Positions 1 to 8,902 of a stretch of DNA of 26,222 nucleotides are shown piece by piece. The DNA is from Chrysochromulina parva (Eukaryota > Haptophyta > Prymnesiales > Chrysochromulinaceae). The position numbers were made by a program, and so were the translations under genes. The DNA is taken from contig PJAB01000463.1 of assembly GCA_002887195.1 (NCBI GenBank), forward strand, positions 1 through 26,222, in the 5' to 3' direction. Each line of letters starts with the position of its first letter. Position 1 is the first letter of the stretch. A model generated the notes under the pieces. It did no database searches, had not been told where the DNA came from, and saw only the letters and a list, made by a program, of their open reading frames with translations.

Positions 1-141
1 CCGCCCACCACGGCCTCCTAATGCGAGCTCCAGACACTACGTCGTAATTCGGCGCTCGCTCCGAGCGCCGAGCGGCCCGGACGGCATGGTGGCTCTTTGG
101 CAGCGGGCGACGAGCTCAGGGACGACGACCTCTGACTCGAG

Positions 142-516
142 CCTTCGGCTCACAACGTGTACCTGCTGCGAAGCGCGCATACGCGCCGGACGTACGTAGG
201 CTACTCACCGGATCCGTTTCGTCGCCTTCGGCAGCATAATGGGGAGATCGCAGGTGGAAGTGCCCCTACCGCAGGACGGCCGTGGGTTCTTGTGCTCTTC
301 GTGCGCGGTTTCCGTTCCAAGCACAGTGCGCTAGCTTTCGAATACGCGTGGCAAAAGCCGCATTCGAGCCGGCACACGGCACGCATGTGGAGCGTTCTCG
401 GGATGAGCAAGTGTTCGGTTCGTACGAGTGTCAGCGTGCGTCGTCGTGCGCTCTCCATGCTACTCGGGCACGGTGTGTTAGGGCATGAGCCGCTCTCGGT
501 GTGTGAGGTCGCGTGA
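142..516 (+). CDS. SLX1: GIY-YIG endonuclease domain, SLX1-type, 5' end unresolved
   Basis: The reading frame from 142 encodes VYLLRS, then YVGY, then [22 protein letters not shown] and FEYAWQKP. This is the GIY-YIG fold in its SLX1 form: YVG, the catalytic Arg in RRLRQHNG and the metal-binding Glu in FEYAW are all present. SLX1 is the nuclease subunit of the SLX1-SLX4 structure-specific endonuclease, which cuts branched DNA. There is no ATG in frame: a stop lies at 133-135 and the frame reaches GTG at 157. A first exon therefore probably joins at the AG at 140-141 (phase 0), or the start lies elsewhere. The frame ends at 514-516 soon after the segment aligning with the end of the SLX1 nuclease domain, and the C-terminal zinc finger normal for SLX1 is not found before the next gene. 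The gene is either truncated or spliced onward. Family assignment is firm; gene boundaries are not. Confidence 0.8.
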   Translation, partial: PSAHNVYLLRSAHTRRTYVGYSPDPFRRLRQHNGEIAGGSAPTAGRPWVLVLFVRGFRSKHSALAFEYAWQKPHSSRHTARMWSVLGMSKCSVRTSVSVRRRALSMLLGHGVLGHEPLSVCEVA

Positions 517-640
517 AACGTTTCTTGGGTGGAAAGGCCGCGTCCAGCGGTTCACAGATCAGACCCCCTGGTCGGTCCCTCTCCGTCCCTCCACGGCCGC
601 AGCTGTCGGCTTGGACTAGGCTCCTCGCTCCGACCCGGCC
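517..640 (+). other. spacer between SLX1-like and SNF2 genes
   Basis: This short gap would serve as 3' UTR, promoter and 5' UTR if the two genes are separate. It contains pyrimidine-rich stretches (around 560-595) and an AG at 618-619. That AG could act as a splice acceptor for a donor at 499-500. No TATA box is evident. Confidence 0.4.
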
Positions 641-3600
641 ATGGGCATCTATGATGTCTTCGATGACGACGAGCCAGCCGCTGCTCCACCGGCGCCGGCC
701 GCCGCGGCCGCATCGTCGATCTACTCGGCCGCCGTGCCTTCCGTCGATCTACCCCCCCGCCGCGGACCCAGCCTCCGCGAGCAGGCTGGACTCGACCCCA
801 GCCCCAGAGAGCTGCTGCCGCGCTCTCTGGCCCCAGCGCCGGCGCAGGCGAGCGCTCCGCCGCGTACCTTCTTCGAGCTGCCGGCAATTTCCAAGCCACC
901 CGTGGAGGAAGAGGAGGAGGTCGTGGTGCCGGGTGGTGCGCTCGACTTGATTTCGAATATGTTTGGACCCAAGCCCGCGGTCGGAAAGGGCGCTGGAGGG
1001 AAGGCGAGCAGTGGCGCCCGCAAGGTATCCGCCGTGACCGCGGCCGCATCCAAGCAGCCCATGGCCGCCTCCCGTGGCAGCAGCGCCGCCGGTCGCACGG
1101 TATCCAAGCCGGCTCATGGAGGCTCCTCGGTGGCCGCCTCGGCAACTGCGCAGCTCGACGCCGGCGTGGAGGGCGAGGAGGGTGAGGAGGAGGAGGAGGA
1201 CGGGATCGACGACGACGAGGAAGAGGAGGAGGAGGAGGAGGAGGAGGGGATTGAGGATGAAGACACACCCGAGGGTGGCGTGGAAGAGTGGCCCAAACTC
1301 ACTTCAGCTCCTCCACGAGCTCCGCATATGCCCCTCTTCCTTGGGCCGCGTCCGGCCGGCCCTGGCGCCACCTCGCCTGCGACCTCGGTCATTTACCCAC
1401 CGGAAGCGAGCGTGAATGCCAACGTGAACCAGTACCTGCGATCGTACCAGCGCGAGGGCGTGCAGTGGCTGTGGAAGCAGTACGCAGTTGATGACTCTGA
1501 GTGCATCCCTGAATGTATCCCTGAGTGCATCCCTGATTGACTCCCTGATTGCGTCCCAAATACAGGTACACGAGTCGCAAGGGCGGGCTCCTTGCGGATG
1601 AGATGGGGCTGGGCAAGACGGTACAGGTCGCCGCCTTCCTCTCAGCAGTCCTGGGCAAGAGTGCCACCTCGGAGGACAAGCGGCGCACCTTCCCACTGCC
1701 CGAGGGCGACTGCCGGCAGGTACTGATGCCTATGATGGCGTCTCTGATGGCGTCTCTAATGGCCGCTCGGATTGCCTCTCTGCTTGCCTCTCTCATGGCC
1801 TCTCTCATGGCCACTGCTGGCCACTCTGATGGCCTCCCTGATTGGCGTGCATGCAGGTGCTCGTGGTCGTGCCCACGGTGACGCTCACGAACTGGGAACG
1901 CGAGCTCGCCACGTGGGGCTGCTTCAAGGTGCGTAAATTCCACGGTGCCAAGAAGGAGGAGGCGCTAGAGGCGGTGCGTGAGCGCCGATGCGAGGTGCTA
2001 CTCACGACGTACGGCACCATGGCCACCAATGCCGACCAGTCGCACCTGGGCGGGGTCCTGTGGGAGATCATCATCTGGGACGAGGCGCATACGATGAAGA
2101 ACCCGAGGACGAGTACGTCCAAGGCCGCGTGGCTGATCCCGTGCAAGCTGCGGTTCGCGCTCACGGGCACGCCCATGTCGAACAAGTTTGAAGAGCTCTG
2201 GGTGATCTTCGACTTCGTCTCTGACAAAGGGGTGGGGACGAAGAGTGACTTTAAGGCGTACTACGAAAAGGAGCTCAAGCAGGTGCGTGCTACTGATTGC
2301 CTCTGATTGCTACGGATCGCTGCTGATTGCATGCTACGCCCATGCGCTCCCACGGGGTTCCAGAAGAACGCTGTGATGGCCTCTGATTGCCACGGATGGC
2401 CGCCTCATTGGCACTGATTTCTCTCCTGATTGCGCAGGGGCTCAAGAAGAACGCCAATCAGTACGAGGTTGTGCAGAGGTTCAAGAAGCAGAAGCAGCTC
2501 AAGCACCTCATGGACACGTGGATGCTCCAGCGCTTCCAACAAATCATTGCGCACGAAATGCCCCAAAAGTTTGACGCGATCGTTGTCTGTCGGCTCGCCC
2601 CCGAGCAGGTGCATTGCGTCAGCCTCGGAGTGCCTCGAAGTGCCTCAGAGACAGAGTGCCTTCGAGTGAGTCTGGGGGCCTCTGATTGCTTCCGATGGTC
2701 TCTGATTGCGTCTGATGGTCTCTGATTGCATCCGAGCAGGAGGAGGTGTACGAGCGGGTGCTCAAGAGCGCGGATTACCAGCAGCTGCTCAAAGCCGAGG
2801 AGCCGTGCCCCTGCGGCTCGAAGAGCAAGCTGAAGGAATGCCACTCGCTCGATTTGGATGGCGTGCTGTCGCGCTCGAAGCATCCAGACGGGGATTCTTG
2901 TCCCTTCTGCCCGTATTGCATCACGCTGCCCGCGCTCACCCAGCTCGGCAAGATTGCCAACCACCTCGAGCTCATTAAGCCGGATGAGGCGGCGATGACA
3001 CAGGAGGCCTTCGATCGCCAAGCCGCCTTTGCGCGCATGGCGCTCAGCCTGCCTGACGCGTGTGACGTGCGCCGTAATCGCACCTTCGAGAACCAGGCGC
3101 ACTCGAAGGGCTGTGGGAAGATGCGCGCGCTCGAGGAGCTCCTGCGTCGATGGAAGCGCGAGATGGCCAAAGTGCTCCTCTTCTCGCAGGTGGGTTTGAT
3201 GGCCTTTGATGGACTTGATTGCCTCGGGTGAGTGCGGGTTGTCGACGACGAGAAACTGCTCCCTGCTCGCAGTCGACACAGATGCTCGACATCCTCGAAG
3301 ATTTGGTCAAGTCCAAGGGCTACGACTACGTCAGGCTCGACGGCACGACGAGTGCAACCGAGCGCGGCAAGCGCGTCGACCAGTTCAACAAGAAACCGTC
3401 CGTCTTCCTCTTCCTGCTCTCGACGCGCGCCGGCGGCGTGGGTATCAACCTCGTCTCAGCCTCCAAGGTCGTCATTTTTGAGCCTTCTTGGAACCCTGCG
3501 AACGACATGCAGGCGATGGATCGGTCGTTTCGGATCGGCCAGCGGCAGGATGTGCACGTGTACCGCTTCGTGGCCTCCAATACGGTTGAGGAGAAGGTCT

Positions 3601-5675
3601 ACCAGCGTCAGCTCTACAAGCAGTCACAAGAGGGCCTCGCATTGAAGCAGCAGGACGAGACGCGCCTTTTCGAAGGCGTCATGGGCGACAAGACCCAAAA
3701 GGGAGAGCTCTTTGGCGTGCAGAACCTGCTCCAGTTTGCGGGCTCGTCCACAGCTGCCATTCTGTCCGACGGGCGCTCGGGCATTGATGCGGATGGGGAG
3801 GAGGGCACGGACGGCATGGAGCGGGGGGAGCACTTTGTTATCCGCAAGGCAACATGGACGCGCGACATGGATGATGACGACGATGACGGCGAAGACGACG
3901 CGGACGACGAGGACGACCCTTTCGGCGGAAAGTATATCGTTCGCAAGCTCAAGTTGGATGGAAGCGCCGTAGCAGGCGGCAAGAGTAGCGGTGGCGTGGG
4001 CGGCAGGGGCGGCAGGGGCGGTAGGGGCGGCGGCGTTGGCGGCATGGGCGGCAGCGGCTCCGCGGCGGAGGAGCCGCTGTCGGCGGCGGCGGCGGCGGAG
4101 CTCCTACTCAAGTCGGGAGCCGTGCACAGTCCTATGCACAACGCTGTCCTGGGCGGTGCTGCCCTCGCCGACCTCGAGACTAAAGGAGCGCTGGACGTGG
4201 GGAATGGCGTGGCGGTGGCGCAGGCAGCCCTGCCACCCAAGCGCGGCGTGAAGCGTGAGGCGCAGGCTCCGTTGGGTGCGGCGGCAGCGGGCGGCGCCGC
4301 GCCGCATGCCACGCACAAGAGGATGCCGTCAGCCTGGCCCCCCACCCCGCCAGCGAGCCTCGAGGAATGCCTCGGCGGGTGCGTCACGCGGCCTGCTTTC
4401 TTGAGCCTCTTGCAGCGCGACGAGATGCTCGCATGGCGCGTCGAGTATGCGCTGCAAGAGCTGCAGCAGGGCGAGCAGCTCTGCCAGCTTATCGACGCGC
4501 TGCCCGATCTCGAGCACACGGACTATGATGCGGCGCTGCAAGTTCCAAGATCAGCTGGCGCCGGACCGAGTGGTGCGCCACCCACTCCTCCGCCAAGTCC
4601 GCCAGGAAGTCCCAGCCCATCAAGAACTACCGTCGACCCCCCGAGTGAACCGCCCGCAGCAGAAGCGCCGCCTCTGGTTGCCGAGATTGAAGATACCGGA
4701 CAAGTTGTGGACGAGCACGAGAGTTGGGAGGACTCCACAGTAGATGAGAAGGACAAGAGGAAGGTGGCTGCTGACGACGTGGCGCTCGACCGACTCGGGT
4801 CTCGCAAGCCAGTGCTCACCACGGCGCCCTGCCCCCGCCACGTGGCAGCAAAGCGAGCCAAACTGGATCCCACTGCCGCCACCACCACCGCCGCCAAACT
4901 CGATTCCGATTCCGATTCCGCCGCTACCGCCATAACCGCCGCGGCGGATCTGAGCTCAAGCAAGTATCTTGGAACTCCCTACAAGTCGGCGGATGACAAG
5001 CAACGGGCATACGACGCAATCGTCAACTCTGAAATGCGAAATGCGCTTCTTGCGAGAGCTCGCACCCTGGTCAATGCTGATCCGTGTGGCCTGCGTGCGC
5101 TGCAAGTGGTCGACACCGATGAAGGGCTCTGGATCCACGTGGTCCTCCGCGGGTACAAGCAGCGAGTCAGCTGCGCCGTACTCAGAGCACTGCAGGGCAG
5201 CGAGGAACCTCGCTTTGGCAGAGAGAAGTGGTGCTTGCCGCGTAAGAGTCTGCTGGACAATGATGGCACAGACCACAACGTCGAGCGTGTTCGTGATGAA
5301 ATGAAGCGGGCTGGCCGCGCGGATACCTACGCGGAGATCTCCGGCGACGGCAAGCCAAGGTCGATGCTTCTGCCAAGTGCCTCTGATGACGCCAACGAAG
5401 TGCTCAAAGCTTTCGCCGAGTCGGAAAGGTCAACAGCAGCTGACGGTCCCTTACAAATCTCTTATGAAGAGCTGTTGCGCATTCTGCAGGAATTGTCTGA
5501 GGAAGAGCTGTTGCGCTTTCTGCAGGAGTCACTGCCGGAATGTGCTACGCCCGACGAGTCCGGAGGTCCCTACCGGAGTCTTGGGGATTCTTCGATGGCC
5601 TCGCGCCTCGCACGCGTGCGAGCCGTGCGCGCCGAGCTTGCTCAACATCTGCCAAGGTTGCGCGCGCTTGAATGA
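641..5675 (+). CDS. ERCC6L2: SNF2-family ATPase, ERCC6L2 (RAD26-like) type, six exons
   Basis: Exons 641-1479, 1566-1719, 1857-2282, 2438-2608, 2740-3189 and 3273-5675 join in frame to about 1480 residues; all five introns are GT-AG. The start is GCCATGG. Residues 1-250 are low-complexity with an acidic Glu/Asp run (178-208). The Swi2/Snf2 motor follows: YQREGVQWLW (269-278), Walker A DEMGLGKT (291-298), DEAH (406-409), LTGTPMSN (432-439), then in the second lobe STRAGGVGINL (730-740) and DRSFRIGQR (763-771). Two features match ERCC6L2 rather than CSB or RAD54: the Cys-rich insert EPCPCGSK...KECH (551-565) and the KGELFGVQNLLQF segment after the motor. ERCC6L2 proteins are nuclear translocases linked to DNA end joining and transcription-associated repair. 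The roughly 600-residue C-terminus has Gly- and Pro-rich stretches and no domain I recognise. Exon positions are inferred from homology and splice sites. Confidence 0.9.
1480..1565 (+). repeat. intron 1 of ERCC6L2-like gene, CCCTGA-type repeats
   Basis: GTACGC...TACAG, phase 2, 86 nt. Removing it restores WLWKQ-YTSRKGG across the helicase N-terminus. The interior is repeated units of about 12 nt reading ATCCCTGAATGT, ATCCCTGAGTGC, ATCCCTGATTGA, CTCCCTGATTGC. Without splicing the frame stops at 1538-1540. Confidence 0.85.
1720..1856 (+). repeat. intron 2 of ERCC6L2-like gene, TCTGATGGC repeats
   Basis: GTACTG...TGCAG, phase 0, 137 nt, between EGDCRQ and VLVVVPTV. Nearly the whole intron consists of degenerate units of about 12 nt, such as TCTGATGGCG, TCTAATGGCC, CGGATTGCC, TCTCATGGCC and CCTGATTGGC. 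It reads open in some frames and yields spurious Met/Ala/Ser-rich ORFs. Confidence 0.85.
2283..2437 (+). repeat. intron 3 of ERCC6L2-like gene, CTGATTGC repeats
   Basis: GTGCGT...GCGCAG, phase 0, 155 nt, between KELKQ and GLKKNANQ. Both ends carry copies of CTGATTGCCT, with variants CGGATCGCTG, TGATGGCCTC and CGGATGGCCG. A non-repetitive stretch lies in the middle (about 2335-2370). Confidence 0.85.
2609..2739 (+). repeat. intron 4 of ERCC6L2-like gene, GAGTGCCT and TCTGATTGC repeats
   Basis: GTGCAT...GAGCAG, phase 0, 131 nt, between RLAPEQ and EEVYERV. The 5' half repeats GAGTGCCTC-like units. The 3' half alternates TCTGATTGC and (T)CCGATGGTC or TCTGATGGTC units. Confidence 0.85.
3190..3272 (+). 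other. intron 5 of ERCC6L2-like gene
   Basis: GTGGGT...TCGCAG, phase 0, 83 nt, between KVLLFSQ and STQMLDIL. The first 40 nt carry three related units (TTTGATGGCC, TTTGATGGAC, CTTGATTGCC); the remainder is unique. It happens to lack an in-frame stop on part of its length, so an ORF scan extends exon 6 backwards into it. Confidence 0.8.
5466..5537 (+). repeat. 36-bp tandem duplication coding EELLRxLQE
   Basis: Two 36-bp units begin at 5466 and 5502 (GAAGAGCTGTTGCGC, then ATT or TTT, then CTGCAGGA). They encode two 12-residue helical repeats, EELLRILQELSE and EELLRFLQESLP, near the C-terminus of the ERCC6L2-like protein (about residues 1412-1435). The 5' part of the unit is nearly identical and the 3' part has diverged. 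Confidence 0.8.
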
Positions 5676-6046
5676 GGCGCGGCGAGCACGACCGCCGCGT
5701 GACGGCGAGCCGCGGCAGCGACCTTGGCCTGCGGCATAAACGAGACTTGTGGCTTGTGCAACGCTTAAGGGCGATGGGCGAACTACGAGCTGTAACGTGT
5801 GGATTACGCTAAGTACCACGCGGCTTGCACGTTGCAGAAAGGTTGAAGCAAAAGTACACAATTTCCATTCAAAATCGCGAAGCACACATGAATCGTATGC
5901 GCGCGCGCCGCGGCGGAAGTCATGAAGATTGCCCATAATAGGATAGTCACTGCAAATTGTGCTCGCAATCAACGCGAACTCGCTCCCTCTGTCGATCGAG
6001 TCGAAAAACCTCGACCGTCCATCGGTGAGCGCTTCGTGGCCGTGCC
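5676..6046. other. intergenic region, ERCC6L2-like to anoctamin
   Basis: About 370 bp, more AT-rich than the flanking genes, with a GCGCGCGC run near 5900. It presumably holds the 3' end of the SNF2 gene and the promoter of the anoctamin. I see no RNA gene, repeat or clear core-promoter element. Confidence 0.5.
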
Positions 6047-8902
6047 ATGTCGTGCTCACCCGTGTTTAGTGGCGGTGGATCAGTGCGTTCAGCGAGCGCC
6101 GCCGTCTATGTGCCACGCGCGCTGGCCGGTGGCGGTGCTCCGTGCGGACACGGCCCGGGCACGGCATCATCTGCCCCTCTACTGCCGGGTCGTGCTCCGC
6201 GGTCTGATAGCCAGAGATCATCCATGAGCGGTGTGCCGACGGCCACATGGACGCGCAATCAGCTTAATTTGGGCCAACATCGTCCGACCACCGCGATCGG
6301 ACGCGCCACTCTGACGCTGCCGGCTCCAAGCTTTGGGTATCATGAGAAGTACGATGTCGTCCTTGTGTATCCCAACCCCAACCCTGGCAGCAAGTCCAAG
6401 GAAGCGACGCGGCGGCGCACGATTGCGTCGCGCATGCGCTTCATCGGCCTCGATGTAGCGCGCGAAATTTCACGCGACGGCGACGAGGTGCTGCTGAAGA
6501 TCGCGGCGAATGATGAGCTGCTCGAGGAGATCGCAGAGCAGATCACGATGGAAAAGCGCCTCAAAGCGGGCGGCTACACGGACTACACGCGAGAGGCGAA
6601 GAAGCTGTTCGCTCCTGCTTCGAGCAGCTCCTTCTTCAGCTCGCTCGAACGGCAGAGGCTCATCCTCGCGGCCCTCGAGCTCGGGCTCTCGGAGGGTGGC
6701 TGCGACATCGACCTAAATCTCGAGATTGAACGTGGGGTGCTCAAGGCGGTCGTTCCCGTGCATGACGCCTCGATCGGGAGCGGTGCGCTCATGGAGCAGT
6801 GGTGCCTCGCTCCTTTGAGCTGGTGGCCCAACCAGCCACTCGATGAGATCAAAGAGTACTTTGGCGAGCGGATCGCACTTTACTTTGCCTTCCTGCAGTG
6901 CCTCACCCGTAGCTTGCTCGTACCAGGTCTGGCGGGCCTGTTCGTAACGTTCGTCGGACTCTTCTACGGCAGCCCCGACAACCCCGTGACACCTTTCTAC
7001 TCCGTGCTCATCATGCTTTGGCTGCCTTGGTTTGCCAAGGCCTGGCGCCGTGAGGAGGCGCAACTCGCATATCGCTGGAACGTCGAGGACTTTGAGGCCA
7101 CGGAGCGCGTGCGGCCGCAGTTCCGCGGCGAGCTCGCCCGAGGCTTCTACTCACCAGAGGGTCACTTCATCAATGTGGACGAGCATGACAAGCTGAGCGC
7201 GGCGGCGCCGCTGCTCAAGCGCTTCACAGTCGAGCAGCTCCGCCAACGCATGCTCGTGTCGTATTTGGTGATCATGCCGCTTGTGATCCTGGTGATCATT
7301 GGGGTGATGACGATCCTCGCATACCGCTCATTTTTGCAGATGTCGTTCGCGAACGCACATGCAATCTTGCTCGGCATAACCGAGATCGACGACGTGCCGG
7401 AGTCGATTGCAGTGACGTTCGGCTCGTGTTTGGGTTCAGGCCTCTACTCGGTGTGGCTCGCGGTGACCAACTATTTTTACGGGCTCGTGGCGGTGAAACT
7501 CAACAACTGGGAGAATCACCGCACCGAGACAGCGTACGAGGACGCCCTCATCCTCAAGACCTTTTGCTTCCAATTTGTCAACAGCTACGTCACGCTGTTC
7601 TACATCGCGTTCCTCAAGGCGTCGCAAATCGGCCTGCTGCCCGGGATGACCGAGTATTGCCACGACGCGAGCCACTTTGACTACTCGGCCGAGGTGATCA
7701 AGGGGACTCACGGAGGTCTCAACCCCTTCTGCATGGGTGAGCTTTCCTATATGCTCTCTTCGCTCGTCATCTTCTCGCACATGATTGCCAAGAGCACTGA
7801 GTATGTGATGCCTCGCATGATGGCGCTGATGCGAGGGTTCGCCGAGGTGTATGCCATGCGCAAGCGCGGAGTGTTCGTCAAGCCGATGAGCGTGCACGAG
7901 GAGCAGGCAATGCTCGAGCCGCATGAGGGCTGCTTCGCCGAGTATCTGTTCCTCATGACGCAGCTCGGATTCGTCACGCTCTTCGCGCCCGCCTTCCCGA
8001 TCGCTGCGCTCGTGTGCTACGTCTCGTTTTTGCTCGAGATCCGAACGGACGCGTACAAGCTGCTGCACAACACGCAGCGGCCGCGCTACGCTGGCGCTCA
8101 GGACATTGGCTCGTGGCAAAAGGTACTAGTCATCCTGGGCGTCATGAGCATCTTCACGAACATGGGGCTCATCGGTGTCACCACGACGACTTTCAGCGCG
8201 GCGCTGCCGATAAACTTCCTCGGCCTTCAGATCACCCATGACAACAAGGTGCTGTTCCTCTTCATCTTTGAGCACATGATGCTCGGTGCCCAATACTTCA
8301 TCTACGCCTGGATTCCCGACTTGACGCGTGAGATGGAGATCGCGCGGGCCACCATACTCTGGCGCAAGCGCGCAACGCTTGAGGTCTGGAAGGCGGCTCA
8401 GAACCCCGACATAGTGGAGCAGAGCAAACCGCTCGTGGTCGAGGGCGTGGACGCACAGCCACGGCCGCCCCGGGTCGAGTGGGACGATGATGCGATTCCC
8501 GAGCGCTTCATCCACGACGCCAAAGGGCTGTATGTGGAGCCCTGCCGTCCAGCCGAGTGGTCGCGGATGCTCAAGGCGGGCGAGTGGCTTGCGGAGGAGA
8601 AGGCCGTCGAAAAGGCTAAGGAGGAGAACCTCAGGCTCTACCGCGCCGAGGCTGCCGCCTTGGAAAACGCGCTCGCGGCCAAGCAGGCAGCGCCCGCCAT
8701 GGCGCCCGCTCTCCTCGGTCCCACATCTCCATCGCATGCGCTTGTCAGCGCATATCCGCACGACCCGGAGCAGGCAGCGCTGCTGCCGCCGGCCTCCGCG
8801 TCCTCGCCGTCGCCGAAGAAGTACCTGACCAACAGGTATCTGCGCCGTGAACAAACGGACCAAACACTAGCCGAGCGTGTGCCGGGCGAACTGGATGCCT
8901 GA
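6047..8902 (+). CDS. anoctamin/TMEM16 family membrane protein, intronless
   Basis: 951 residues in one exon from ATG 6047 (a second Met is at residue 60). Anoctamins are dimeric ten-helix membrane proteins acting as Ca2+-activated ion channels or lipid scramblases. Family signatures are in order: EYFGERIALYFAFLQ leading into TM1 (270-284), a TM2 region near 316-333, WNVEDFEATERVRPQFRGE (344-362), NNWENHRTETAYEDALILK (486-504), FQFVNSYVTLFYIAFLK (508-524), TM6 with HMIAKSTEYVMPRM (578-591), TM7 with AEYLFLMTQLGFVTLFAPAFP (631-651), EIRTDAYKLL (664-673) and FEHMMLGAQYFIYAWIPD (741-758). Aligned by eye to mouse TMEM16A, four acidic Ca2+ ligands remain (E585, E632, E664, D668), while the usual Asn pair in TM6 is Ala-Lys and the second TM7 Glu is Phe635. 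The N- and C-terminal tails are low-complexity. Family is certain; channel versus scramblase is unknown. Confidence 0.95.
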   Translation: MSCSPVFSGGGSVRSASAAVYVPRALAGGGAPCGHGPGTASSAPLLPGRAPRSDSQRSSMSGVPTATWTRNQLNLGQHRPTTAIGRATLTLPAPSFGYHEKYDVVLVYPNPNPGSKSKEATRRRTIASRMRFIGLDVAREISRDGDEVLLKIAANDELLEEIAEQITMEKRLKAGGYTDYTREAKKLFAPASSSSFFSSLERQRLILAALELGLSEGGCDIDLNLEIERGVLKAVVPVHDASIGSGALMEQWCLAPLSWWPNQPLDEIKEYFGERIALYFAFLQCLTRSLLVPGLAGLFVTFVGLFYGSPDNPVTPFYSVLIMLWLPWFAKAWRREEAQLAYRWNVEDFEATERVRPQFRGELARGFYSPEGHFINVDEHDKLSAAAPLLKRFTVEQLRQRMLVSYLVIMPLVILVIIGVMTILAYRSFLQMSFANAHAILLGITEIDDVPESIAVTFGSCLGSGLYSVWLAVTNYFYGLVAVKLNNWENHRTETAYEDALILKTFCFQFVNSYVTLFYIAFLKASQIGLLPGMTEYCHDASHFDYSAEVIKGTHGGLNPFCMGELSYMLSSLVIFSHMIAKSTEYVMPRMMALMRGFAEVYAMRKRGVFVKPMSVHEEQAMLEPHEGCFAEYLFLMTQLGFVTLFAPAFPIAALVCYVSFLLEIRTDAYKLLHNTQRPRYAGAQDIGSWQKVLVILGVMSIFTNMGLIGVTTTTFSAALPINFLGLQITHDNKVLFLFIFEHMMLGAQYFIYAWIPDLTREMEIARATILWRKRATLEVWKAAQNPDIVEQSKPLVVEGVDAQPRPPRVEWDDDAIPERFIHDAKGLYVEPCRPAEWSRMLKAGEWLAEEKAVEKAKEENLRLYRAEAAALENALAAKQAAPAMAPALLGPTSPSHALVSAYPHDPEQAALLPPASASSPSPKKYLTNRYLRREQTDQTLAERVPGELDA

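Noticed and set aside
1720..1856. CRISPR-like or minisatellite array
   Set aside because: Units are degenerate with no spacers, and exact GT and AG ends restore the helicase frame, so it is an intron.
7436..8119. Long antisense ORF (227 codons) opposite the anoctamin
   Set aside because: It lies fully within the conserved anoctamin frame; its Arg/His/Glu-rich product matches nothing and is expected from GC3-rich coding DNA.
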